NCBI GenBank assembly: GCA_050633505.1
Contig: JBOEGQ010000010.1
Coordinates: forward strand, 62,001-126,000
Direction: 5' to 3'
Source: UBA1672 sp050633505
Lineage (GTDB): Bacteria; Pseudomonadota; Alphaproteobacteria; Micavibrionales; Micavibrionaceae
Length of the DNA: 64,000 nucleotides
The position numbers and the translations under genes are program-made. The notes beneath the pieces are model-generated. The model ran no database searches. It had not been told where the DNA came from and saw only the letters and a list, made by a program, of their open reading frames with translations. Positions 25,460 to 32,913 of the stretch are shown here, piece after piece. Each line of letters begins with the position of its first letter. The stretch's first letter is position 1.

Positions 25460-27037
25460 CTATTTTGTTGAAGAAAATACAATCTCTTTGTACTTGTCTT
25501 CTGCGTCCTGAAGATGCCAGGCATTACGCGCCATAAATACCGGATCACCATCGTGATCTTGCGCAATTGCCGACTGATTTGAATCAATAAATTTCTTAAG
25601 CGCAGATGCATCCTCACAGGACACCCAACGCGCTGTATACAGGCTCGTCGCCTCAAATTTCACGGGAATTTCATACTCACTTCGTATACGATCACGAAGC
25701 ACGTCAAACTGTAGAGGCCCAACAACACCAACCACCCAATCAGGTGAGCTATATGGCTTGAACACACGCGCCGCACCTTCTTCTGCCAATTGCTCCAATG
25801 CCTTACCCAAATGTTTCGCCTTAAGCGGGTCTTCTGCGCGTGCACGTTGCATATACTCAGGGGCGAAATTCGGAATATCTGCAAAGACCAGCTCTTCGCC
25901 TTCGGTCAATGCATCCCCTATGCGCAAGCCACCATAGTTAGGCAAACCAATAATGTCACCGGCAAATGCCTCTTGCGCGACCTCACGATCCTGCGCAAGG
26001 AATAGCTGGGGCGAATGTATCGTCAACATTTTACCTGAACGCACATGCTTTAACTTCATCCCCTTACGGAATTTACCGGAACATATGCGCGTAAATGCAA
26101 TACGGTCACGGTGTTTCGGATCCATATTCGCTTGTATTTTGAAAACAAACGCAGAGACTTTCTTTTCCTCTGGATCGATGTCACGGCTTGCTGTCTTTTG
26201 CGCCCGAGGTGTGGGAGCAAACTTTTCCAAGCCCCCCAGTAATTCACGTACACCAAAATTATTTACCGCACTTCCGAAAAATACAGGGGTCATTCCACCT
26301 TTAAGGTAGCTCTCAAGATCAAATTCCGGGAATACACCACGCACCATTTCCACATCTTCGCGCAACTTCTCCGCAAGTTCCGCAGGAATCAATTCATCAA
26401 TTTTGGGATCATCAAGGCCAGAACACTCAATCGCCTGAGTAAGTGCATCACCCTTGCCACGATCAAACAACACAAGCTTATCTTCCAACAGGTTATAACA
26501 CCCCTTGAAATCACGCCCCATACCAATAGGCCAACTGGCGGGAACAATTTCAAGTGCAAGCTTTTGTTCCACCTCATCAAGTAAGTCAAACGGATCCAAT
26601 CCATCCCGATCCATCTTATTAATGAACGTTGTAATCGGAATATCGCGTAAACGGCAAACCTCGAATAACTTTAAGGTTTGCACCTCAATACCCTTGGCAC
26701 AGTCCAAAACCATAATCGCACTATCTACTGCGGTGAGCGTTCGATATGTATCTTCTGAGAAGTCTTCGTGCCCGGGCGTATCAAGAAGGTTATAAGTCAC
26801 CCCATCATGTACAAAAGTCATAACGGAGGATGCCACAGAAATACCGCGCTCTTGCTCAACCTTCATCCAGTCAGAGCGGGCGCGCCTGCGCTCCCCTTTT
26901 GCCTTAACCATACCCGCCATCTGAATCGCACCACCAAAAAGCAATAGCTTTTCAGTCAGTGTCGTCTTCCCCGCATCCGGGTGCGAAATAATGCCAAATG
27001 TACGGCGCTTTTGGATAACTTCTTGTAATGCAGACAT
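25460..27037 (-). CDS. prfC: Peptide chain release factor 3
   Basis: RF3 is the GTPase that removes RF1/RF2 from the ribosome after termination. From the ATG at 27037 it has 525 residues, the standard length; the frame extends 12 codons upstream without similarity. G motifs: SHPDAGKTTLTEKLLL, DTPGHEDFSEDTYRTL and FINKMDRDG. The RF3-specific GRDFKGCYNL and C-terminal VGVVGPLQFDVL separate it from EF-G and LepA. Alphaproteobacteria vary in having prfC. Confidence 0.96.
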   Translation of the reverse strand: MSALQEVIQKRRTFGIISHPDAGKTTLTEKLLLFGGAIQMAGMVKAKGERRRARSDWMKVEQERGISVASSVMTFVHDGVTYNLLDTPGHEDFSEDTYRTLTAVDSAIMVLDCAKGIEVQTLKLFEVCRLRDIPITTFINKMDRDGLDPFDLLDEVEQKLALEIVPASWPIGMGRDFKGCYNLLEDKLVLFDRGKGDALTQAIECSGLDDPKIDELIPAELAEKLREDVEMVRGVFPEFDLESYLKGGMTPVFFGSAVNNFGVRELLGGLEKFAPTPRAQKTASRDIDPEEKKVSAFVFKIQANMDPKHRDRIAFTRICSGKFRKGMKLKHVRSGKMLTIHSPQLFLAQDREVAQEAFAGDIIGLPNYGGLRIGDALTEGEELVFADIPNFAPEYMQRARAEDPLKAKHLGKALEQLAEEGAARVFKPYSSPDWVVGVVGPLQFDVLRDRIRSEYEIPVKFEATSLYTARWVSCEDASALKKFIDSNQSAIAQDHDGDPVFMARNAWHLQDAEDKYKEIVFSSTK

Positions 27038-27081
27038 AACGGGCCTTTTACAAACATTGGACGTGAAACACAAAATATATT

Positions 27082-27249
27082 TTACAGGCTATTACCAAGA
27101 TCCTTACCGACTTTGTTCAGATTCTGCACATCCTTACCAACACGCCCAAGATCACGCATATACTGACTGGTATCTTTAAGCGTAGAAGAACACCCCGTCA
27201 TTAATAATGCAGAAGAAACAAATACAAAACCTAATAAAATATTGCGCAT
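27082..27249 (-). CDS. Small lipoprotein (55 aa)
   Basis: Too short for ordinary gene calling but clearly built as a lipoprotein: a basic start (MRN), a hydrophobic stretch, and the lipobox LLMTGC with Cys at residue 20. The mature part has two similar units (DLGRVGKDVQ and NLNKVGKDLG). It shares CSSTL after the lipobox with the entericidin-like gene 16 bases upstream, suggesting an old duplication. Both lie between the DUF1491 gene and prfC on the same strand. Confidence 0.66.
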   Translation of the reverse strand: MRNILLGFVFVSSALLMTGCSSTLKDTSQYMRDLGRVGKDVQNLNKVGKDLGNSL

Positions 27250-27265
27250 AATACCCCTATACCTT

Positions 27266-27397
27266 CTAAAACGTGTCCTGAATTTTCTCGCCTATTTGCT
27301 CAATATCTTGCCCGGCACCATCCAGCGTAGATGAACAAGCACCCAGCGATAAAACCGATACGGCAAACAAAGTACATAAAAACAGATTCTTCATCAT
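27266..27397 (-). CDS. Entericidin-like small lipoprotein (43 aa)
   Basis: A 43-residue lipoprotein with lipobox LSLGAC (Cys at 21) and the entericidin pattern after it: SSTLDGAGQDIEQIGEKIQDTF. Entericidins are envelope lipoproteins with antidote or bacteriolytic roles in enteric bacteria; in alphaproteobacteria they are common stress-linked proteins of unclear role. AAGGA precedes two adjacent ATGs (27397 and 27394); either may be used. Confidence 0.76.
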   Translation of the reverse strand: MMKNLFLCTLFAVSVLSLGACSSTLDGAGQDIEQIGEKIQDTF

Positions 27398-27422
27398 AGT
27401 TCCTTTCCTGTATTTCCTTTAT

Positions 27423-27770
27423 TCAAGAAATCATTTTTCCTTCAAACGGATTATCCATATTTTGGTCTTCAACTTCGATAACCCAAAGATCCGGGTCACG
27501 CATAGTTGCGCGCTGAATATACTGGTCCGCATCGGCTTCTTCAACCAGATCTTTGCCCAATACATTCATCCATCCCATCTCACCATCCAGATTACGTTGT
27601 TGTATCAAGAGATGGCAAACGCCCTTCAGGCCATTGAGCTTTAACAAGACAATACCGGAGTTTTGCTCACCTTTTTGCTGAATATAATAAAATATACCGC
27701 GTGCATTTAATGGCGCGAGCTGTGCCTCAACCCACAAATGAACAGGAAGTCGTGCCTCTTCTTCATACAT
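27423..27770 (-). CDS. DUF1491 family protein
   Basis: A 115-residue protein of an alphaproteobacteria-specific family of unknown function. The family pattern is visible: RLPVHLWVEAQLAPLNARGI, QNSGIVLLKLNG, the EADADQYIQRATMRDPDLWV block and the following VIEVEDQN. The ATG at 27770 is preferred over the adjoining GTG. It lies 14 bases after the 74-residue gene and probably belongs to a transcript starting with fur. Confidence 0.86.
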   Translation of the reverse strand: MYEEEARLPVHLWVEAQLAPLNARGIFYYIQQKGEQNSGIVLLKLNGLKGVCHLLIQQRNLDGEMGWMNVLGKDLVEEADADQYIQRATMRDPDLWVIEVEDQNMDNPFEGKMIS

Positions 27771-27784
27771 CACATGAATCCTGC

Positions 27785-28009
27785 CTAATGAAGGTGGGTA
27801 TCGTTAACCCAACGTTCAACAGTGAGCGTTTGATCCGCAAGAGAATCCTCCGGATGATGATAACCATACACAATACGTGCCGCATCTATCGCGACACTTT
27901 CAGGCTCTCCGGCCTCAACCAAACCATCATACGCCCGCATAACGGCTTTATAACACTTACATTCAGAGGCAGATTTCACACCACTGCGCACAGGTATATT
28001 ACAACTCAT
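27785..28009 (-). CDS. Conserved hypothetical protein (74 aa)
   Basis: A 74-residue soluble protein starting 6 bases after the fur stop. It has three cysteines near the start (MSCN and SECKCYKAVM) and a C-terminal AARIVYGYHHPEDS and LTVERWV stretch that I associate with small alphaproteobacterial proteins of unknown role. The CxC and histidine pair could bind metal, which would suit the fur neighbourhood, but that is a guess. Confidence 0.76.
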   Translation of the reverse strand: MSCNIPVRSGVKSASECKCYKAVMRAYDGLVEAGEPESVAIDAARIVYGYHHPEDSLADQTLTVERWVNDTHLH

Positions 28010-28015
28010 ATCACT

Positions 28016-28417
28016 CTACTTTATTTTTTTACCGTATAATTCCAAACGGTGATCAATCAGATCATACCCAAGATCACGCGCAATTTTTTCCTTGAGCTTC
28101 TCCAGTTCATCATTCTGAAACTCGACCACCTGTCCCGTTTCCAGATCCACAAGGTGATGGTGGTGTTCTTCATTCACCTCATAGCGGGAATACCCCTCTT
28201 GAAATTCATGGCGTATGACAAGGTCAAGCTCATCAAGCAAGCTTAATGTGCGATATACCGTTGCAATACTAATCGATGTATCAATTTCCTTGGCACGCTC
28301 ATATACATCCTCAACAGAGGGATGATCCTCGGCCTGCCCAAGAACCTTAAGAATAACGCGTCTTTGCCCCGTCATTTTCAAACCGGCTTCTGCGCAACGC
28401 TGCTCCAGATCAGACAT
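28016..28417 (-). CDS. fur: Ferric uptake regulator family protein Fur
   Basis: A metal-sensing repressor of 133 residues. The winged helix contains GLKMTGQRRVILKVLGQAEDHP and ISIATVYRTLSLLDELDLV, and the metal region EEHHHHLVDLETGQVVEF. The CxxC pair that holds structural zinc in E. coli Fur is replaced, as in alphaproteobacterial Fur/Mur proteins. It may sense iron or manganese. AGAGG lies 7 bases before the ATG. First gene of a probable six-gene run down to prfC. Confidence 0.93.
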   Translation of the reverse strand: MSDLEQRCAEAGLKMTGQRRVILKVLGQAEDHPSVEDVYERAKEIDTSISIATVYRTLSLLDELDLVIRHEFQEGYSRYEVNEEHHHHLVDLETGQVVEFQNDELEKLKEKIARDLGYDLIDHRLELYGKKIK

Positions 28418-28500
28418 ATCAGAACCTCTTTTCTCTTTTTCGAATATCCCCGCATCATAAAGAGGCCTCCCCCTAACAGCAAGAGATTAAAAAGAGAAAA

Positions 28501-30030
28501 TTAAGTGTCTTTTTTCAAAATACGATATTTCGGAAGTGTGACAGTAACGGTTGTTCCAATACCCACTTCGGATTCCAGTAAGAACTGCCCCCCATGCATA
28601 TTGATCATGGCTTTTGCAAGAGGTAAGCCCAATCCCGTACCCTGATTATATACATCACGATGATCCGGGGTATCACTCACCTGACCAAACGGTTCAAGCG
28701 CTCGTGAAATCTTAGCCTTCTCAATCCCTTTACCCTGGTCAACAACAGAAAGGATAAGATCGCCACTACCCTCATCAAGATACGCCCTGATTGTAATTGC
28801 CGTGCCTTTGGCAGAAAACTTAATTGCATTGGTTACAAGGTTAATAAGAACCTGACGTATTAAACGATAATCTGCCAGAATCATATGTACCTCAGGACGC
28901 ACATCCTGAACAATTTCAATATCACTGGAAAAGACCCGTGAACTGAGCATACGAACAACAGAATCAATTGTATCGCGTACATCCACAGGCTCTTCAATAA
29001 GATCAAGACGCCCTGCCTCAATCTTAGACATATCCAGAACCTCATTAATGATTTCCAACAGATGTTCCGCACTCATATGAATATCTTCAAGGTATTCTTG
29101 GTACTTATCATTCTCGACTGAACCAAACGTCTTTTTAATCATCAACTCTGAGAAGCCGATAATCGCATTGAGAGGTGTCCGCAATTCATGGCTCATATTA
29201 GCAAGAAACGTAGATTTTGATCGATTGGCGGTGTCCGCTTGCTTTTTCGCAAGACGCAAGGATTCCTCCATTTGCTTTCGCAATGTGATGTCCATAATCG
29301 TTGTTACCAAAAATTTACGATTTTGGCTCAACCGCAGAGTTGCAGAGGTAAAGAGAACATTCGCCACGCCACTATTTTTGCGCAAGACCTTAACCTCGCC
29401 GGTTGTTCTTCCGCCGACACTTACGAATTTCTTATGATTAACGCGCACCCTTTCGCGCTCATCCTCTGTAACAAGCTCTGCAAAATCAAGACCAATCATC
29501 TCGTGACGGGACCAACCATATGTCCGTAAGAAACTATCGTTCACCCGAACAATTTTGGCCAGTTCATCAGTCACAATGATTCCAACCTCACTCACCTCAA
29601 AGATAGACGCAAGCAAGGAAATCGCATCATCACGTTCCCTTTGTAAGATTGATTGATCCCTGATGTCCAATTGCCCGAGAACATCAAGATACAAGACATT
29701 GCCGCTATCATCGACAACCGGGCTAACCCAAAACCCGTAAACCTTTAACCCACCGGGAATTGTTGGTAAGGCCTGAATTGTTACTGTGCGTTTTCGGGAT
29801 ATGGCGACCTTAAATGATTGATCAAAGTGACGCGCATTTTCTGCATCCATAAATTCAGGGATCTTATAACCGCAAACCTTATCATACGGCAGATCCAAAT
29901 ATTTCAAGGCAAGGTCATTAACCTGCACCACATGCGAAGCCTCCCCATCCTTCACATTTACAATAAGGCGGGGAATCGGCATCATTTTAAATAATGCGCT
30001 AAAATCAAATTGTCGTTCTTCTGCTGTCAT
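28501..30030 (-). CDS. Cytoplasmic PAS-PAS sensor histidine kinase
   Basis: A 509-residue hybrid-free kinase with two PAS domains (about residues 10-120 and 135-255; the second has IIVTDELAKIVRVNDSFLR and GWSRHEMIG), then HisKA with the phospho-acceptor in STFLANMSHELRTPLNAIIG, and an HATPase_c domain with N box (LINLVTNAIKF), DQGKGIE and GTGLGLPLAK. No membrane segment is seen. No response regulator is adjacent; the next gene downstream of its promoter side is a degenerate GGDEF protein. The layout resembles alphaproteobacterial cell-cycle or PdhS-like kinases, but identity is open. Confidence 0.93.
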   Translation of the reverse strand: MTAEERQFDFSALFKMMPIPRLIVNVKDGEASHVVQVNDLALKYLDLPYDKVCGYKIPEFMDAENARHFDQSFKVAISRKRTVTIQALPTIPGGLKVYGFWVSPVVDDSGNVLYLDVLGQLDIRDQSILQRERDDAISLLASIFEVSEVGIIVTDELAKIVRVNDSFLRTYGWSRHEMIGLDFAELVTEDERERVRVNHKKFVSVGGRTTGEVKVLRKNSGVANVLFTSATLRLSQNRKFLVTTIMDITLRKQMEESLRLAKKQADTANRSKSTFLANMSHELRTPLNAIIGFSELMIKKTFGSVENDKYQEYLEDIHMSAEHLLEIINEVLDMSKIEAGRLDLIEEPVDVRDTIDSVVRMLSSRVFSSDIEIVQDVRPEVHMILADYRLIRQVLINLVTNAIKFSAKGTAITIRAYLDEGSGDLILSVVDQGKGIEKAKISRALEPFGQVSDTPDHRDVYNQGTGLGLPLAKAMINMHGGQFLLESEVGIGTTVTVTLPKYRILKKDT

Positions 30031-30051
30031 ATCCCTCTGAAATTTGCTTAC

Positions 30052-30975
30052 TTACGCACCATCACCATGATCCTGCACATAGCGCTGTAACGGGCTAAGT
30101 TCATGATATTCAAGGACTGTATCTGTTTTGATTTGGTCTGTACCGTCCAAATCCTCACGCAAATTCTTAATCAAACCGGCCACATCTTGCCCGGCAACAG
30201 GCTCCGCAATACAACAGGACATACTAAGGGGCATAACCTCACCCGTGCGTAACTGTAGCGTAACCTGCTGATGCTCAAGCTCTTTCCTCAAACGTTCTAA
30301 GGCAGAAATCCCGCCGGAGACATCGGCCTGCTTTAAACAAAGGGCATATTCATCATTACCCAAATAATACGCATCATCAAATGAACGAATACTAAGTTTA
30401 ATGAGATCAGCCATAAGCTTAATATATGCTTTTTCTTCATCATCATCAGTATTTGCACTGATAAGCTCAAAGTTATCAATACGCGCCAAAGCAACGCAAA
30501 AGCTTTTCCCCTGACGTGCAAGACGATCCAACTCTTTTTCTATATCGGATGAAAGCATATCGGCGCTACGTAGCCCCGTAAAAGAATCATAACCACTACC
30601 TTCTGCAAGTATATCCTTCTCTAGCCTGCGAATATGCGCCAAGAATTCCTCGTAAACCGTCATAAGGTTCTTAAAGTCCTTACGTTGAGGCTTTACCCCT
30701 GTTTCTTTTGAGGTGTAAAATAGAATATCTGCCATCTTGAAAAGATCACTATGAAGGATGGAAAGCTTTTCAACGATTTCAGGCTGAATTTTATTCTCAC
30801 GATTGGCGTACACAACCCAATGCGCAAAAGAGGACGGCTTAGCCATCGCCTCAACTTGAATATCGTCATCCGCATAAAATAAGTTTTCAACAAACTGATG
30901 GAACCAGTATGCATGCTCTTCCAGAACCGGAAGAATATTCTCCCAACGCTTATTTTCCTTATACTCCAACGGCAT
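30052..30975 (-). CDS. GGDEF-like protein with degenerate active site
   Basis: A 307-residue protein from the ATG at 30975 (GGTGG upstream; the frame extends 13 codons earlier). Its C-terminal half has a diguanylate cyclase-like pattern: SGYDSFTGLRSADMLSSDIE, FCVALARIDNFE, and, where GGDEF is expected, YYLGNDEYALCL, so cyclase activity is unlikely. The N-terminal half is helical with spaced histidines and a W, loosely like a CZB zinc-binding domain. It ends 21 bases before the PAS kinase gene, so the two are likely co-transcribed and may interact. Confidence 0.77.
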   Translation of the reverse strand: MPLEYKENKRWENILPVLEEHAYWFHQFVENLFYADDDIQVEAMAKPSSFAHWVVYANRENKIQPEIVEKLSILHSDLFKMADILFYTSKETGVKPQRKDFKNLMTVYEEFLAHIRRLEKDILAEGSGYDSFTGLRSADMLSSDIEKELDRLARQGKSFCVALARIDNFELISANTDDDEEKAYIKLMADLIKLSIRSFDDAYYLGNDEYALCLKQADVSGGISALERLRKELEHQQVTLQLRTGEVMPLSMSCCIAEPVAGQDVAGLIKNLREDLDGTDQIKTDTVLEYHELSPLQRYVQDHGDGA

Positions 30976-31065
30976 CAATATCCACCCTATTCTGTGTACA
31001 CAGGGCATTATCATACCTGAAAAACGTTAAACGGAGTTAAAAATTTATACTAAAATGCAAAAAAA

Positions 31066-32265
31066 TCAGGCTTTTGGGGAAATATTACCCAACCACTCTT
31101 TTTCAAGAGCATCAAGAGAAGACGTGCGAATTGCATCACGTACTTCACGCATCAACATATTCAATGTTGCCACATTATGTTGCGCCAGGATTTGTGTCGC
31201 CAACAATTCATTGGCCTTTAGAAGGTGGTGAATATATGCCTTTGAAAAGTTCTGCGATGCCGGAATACCTATGCGTTCATCTAAAGGAGTTTCATCATAT
31301 CTGTAACGTGCGTTTTTCAGATTAATCGTCTCCCGCTCTTCCCCCTTCACAAAAGCCGTCCCATGGCGTGCAAGGCGCGTTGGTATTACGCAGTCAAACG
31401 TGTCTATCCCCAAACGGACAAAACGGAAAACGTCTTTAATTTGCCCAATGCCCAAGAAATGCACAGGCCTGTTTTGATGTATATAGGGAACAGAAGATGC
31501 AACAACATCATACATTTCCTGATCCGTCCCACCAAGACAACCACCAATCGCCGTTCCGAAAAACGGCCGATCTTTTGTATATTCTGCGGAGATCTTTCGC
31601 AAATCAGAATAAACGCCGCCCTGCACAATACCATAGACCGCCTGCGCCCCGTTATCACGGCGCTGAAACTCAGTTAAGCATCGATCACCCCATCGAATAG
31701 ACATATGCATAGAACGCGCAGTATAGTCCTTATCAACATGATACGGTGTGCACTCATCAAACTGCATCAATAAATCCGCGCCAAGCTTGCGCTGTATATC
31801 CATTGCCCCCTCAGGGGTAAGCTTGATCGTCCGCCCATCAATATACGATTTAAATACACACCCCTCTTCCGTAATAGAGATTAAATTACGGTTATCGTGC
31901 CCCTTGCCACTTTTCCCCTTAATTTCATTCGCCATCGTCCCTTCACCAAGGGAAAACACCTGAAACCCGCCACTATCTGTTAACATCGGGCCATTCCAGT
32001 TCATGAATTTATGCAAGCCGCCCATTTGTTCAATCAGATCCGCACCGGGCTGAAGCATTAAATGGTATGTATTTGATAAAATAATATCAGTTTTCGCCTC
32101 ATGTAGCTGACACGGCGACAGATTTTTCACAGTTGCCTTGGTACCACAGAAGATATAATTCGGCGTTTGAATGGTACCATGCGGCGTGACAAGCTCACCC
32201 AGACGGGCACCTGATTTCGTATCACGCTCTTGAATATCGAAAGAAAAATTGGGATATGTCAGCAC
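31066..32265 (-). CDS. tgt: Atypical tRNA-guanine transglycosylase without zinc cysteines
   Basis: The family swaps guanine 34 of GUN-anticodon tRNAs for preQ1 or queuine. About 400 residues. Conserved: SNTYHLMLQPGADLIEQMGG, LTDSGGFQVFSLGEG (general acid/base Asp), FDECTPYH, YGIVQGGVY and the nucleophile in GIDTFDCVIPTRLARHG. Unusual: where E. coli has PLDPECDCYTCRNYSRAY this protein has PLDERIGIPASQNFSKAY, so all three zinc cysteines are gone though the later histidine remains; and the pocket loop GGLxVGE reads GGCLGGT. I use the GTG at 32265 (AAAGG six bases upstream); a GTG three codons earlier also fits. Confidence 0.92.
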   Translation of the reverse strand: MLTYPNFSFDIQERDTKSGARLGELVTPHGTIQTPNYIFCGTKATVKNLSPCQLHEAKTDIILSNTYHLMLQPGADLIEQMGGLHKFMNWNGPMLTDSGGFQVFSLGEGTMANEIKGKSGKGHDNRNLISITEEGCVFKSYIDGRTIKLTPEGAMDIQRKLGADLLMQFDECTPYHVDKDYTARSMHMSIRWGDRCLTEFQRRDNGAQAVYGIVQGGVYSDLRKISAEYTKDRPFFGTAIGGCLGGTDQEMYDVVASSVPYIHQNRPVHFLGIGQIKDVFRFVRLGIDTFDCVIPTRLARHGTAFVKGEERETINLKNARYRYDETPLDERIGIPASQNFSKAYIHHLLKANELLATQILAQHNVATLNMLMREVRDAIRTSSLDALEKEWLGNISPKA

Positions 32266-32307
32266 ACAATCCACCTTTCACACACGGATTCATTAGGTTT
32301 TCACAAT

Positions 32308-32334
32308 ACAAAAACCCGCCGAGAAAAGCGGGTC
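32308..32334 (-). terminator. Intrinsic terminator after rpmB
   Basis: On the minus strand ACCCGC (32333-32328) pairs with GCGGGT (32319-32314) around an eight-base loop and is followed by a T-run (TTTTTGT). It lies between the rpmB stop and tgt and separates the two genes. Confidence 0.77.
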
Positions 32335-32361
32335 TTCAAAACTTAAGGCAAAGAAAAAAGA

Positions 32362-32658
32362 CTATGCAGCGCCTTTTTCAGCCTGCGCCTTTTCAACCTG
32401 TGTCTTAACAGAGCGCAAAGCAGGATCAAGTTTTGTTTTTGCAGTTGAAAGCAAAAACGCATCAAAACCACCTTTATGTTCAACAGTACGCAAACCAGCA
32501 GAGCTTGCCTTCACCTTCACCCAGCGGTCAAGAGTTTCGCTGTACAAACTTGTTTCCTGCACACTCGGCAAAAAACGACGTCTTGTTCTGTTCAACGCGT
32601 GAGACACGTTATTTCCGCTCATCACGCCTTTTCCTGTAATCATGCAACGACGGCTCAT
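32362..32658 (-). CDS. rpmB: 50S ribosomal protein L28
   Basis: L28 is a small 23S rRNA-binding protein near the exit site. The 98-residue product matches the alphaproteobacterial type, longer than the 78-residue E. coli protein: SRRCMITGKGVMSGNNVSHA, NRTRRRFLPSVQ, and an extended Ala/Lys-rich C-terminus ending EKAQAEKGAA. It is a single-gene unit with its own promoter and terminator. Confidence 0.97.
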   Translation of the reverse strand: MSRRCMITGKGVMSGNNVSHALNRTRRRFLPSVQETSLYSETLDRWVKVKASSAGLRTVEHKGGFDAFLLSTAKTKLDPALRSVKTQVEKAQAEKGAA

Positions 32659-32707
32659 AGCCCTAATTCCTTATATAATTCTTATTATTCTCGTAAATAG
32701 ATGCGGA

Positions 32708-32737
32708 AAAATAGTCGAACTCAACCTATAAAGTCAA
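32708..32737 (-). promoter_or_regulatory. Candidate rpmB promoter
   Basis: On the minus strand TTGACT (32737-32732), an 18-base spacer and TATTTT (32713-32708) make a plausible sigma-70 promoter starting transcription about 40 bases before the rpmB ATG. It faces away from the phaZ promoter in the same 255-base gap. Confidence 0.5.
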
Positions 32738-32796
32738 GCATTTCTATAGAAAAAATAATGAATAGGCATAGAAACCCACTCCAGACAAGCTGTCGG

Positions 32797-32839
32797 TTGT
32801 ATAAAACACCCAATCATAGTATAGTGTTTGTGCACTGCA
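32797..32839 (+). promoter_or_regulatory. Candidate phaZ promoter overlapped by a TGCA palindrome
   Basis: TTGTAT (32797-32802), a 17-base spacer and TATAGT (32820-32825) form a good sigma-70 promoter. Right at the expected start site is TGCACTGCA (32831-32839), a perfect palindrome around one central base, followed by TGCGCA (32843-32848). PhaR repressors of polyhydroxybutyrate genes in related bacteria bind TGC-rich palindromes, so this may be a PhaR operator. Confidence 0.5.
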
Positions 32840-32913
32840 AAATGCGCATGACCCGTTGGTTTTCCTGTATTTTAAACCGAATCGAATGAACTGAAAAACC
32901 GGAGAAGAATTCT

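Noticed and set aside
32701..32889. 62-residue plus-strand ORF before phaZ
   Set aside because: It spans both predicted divergent promoters, has no ribosome binding site and an unlikely composition.
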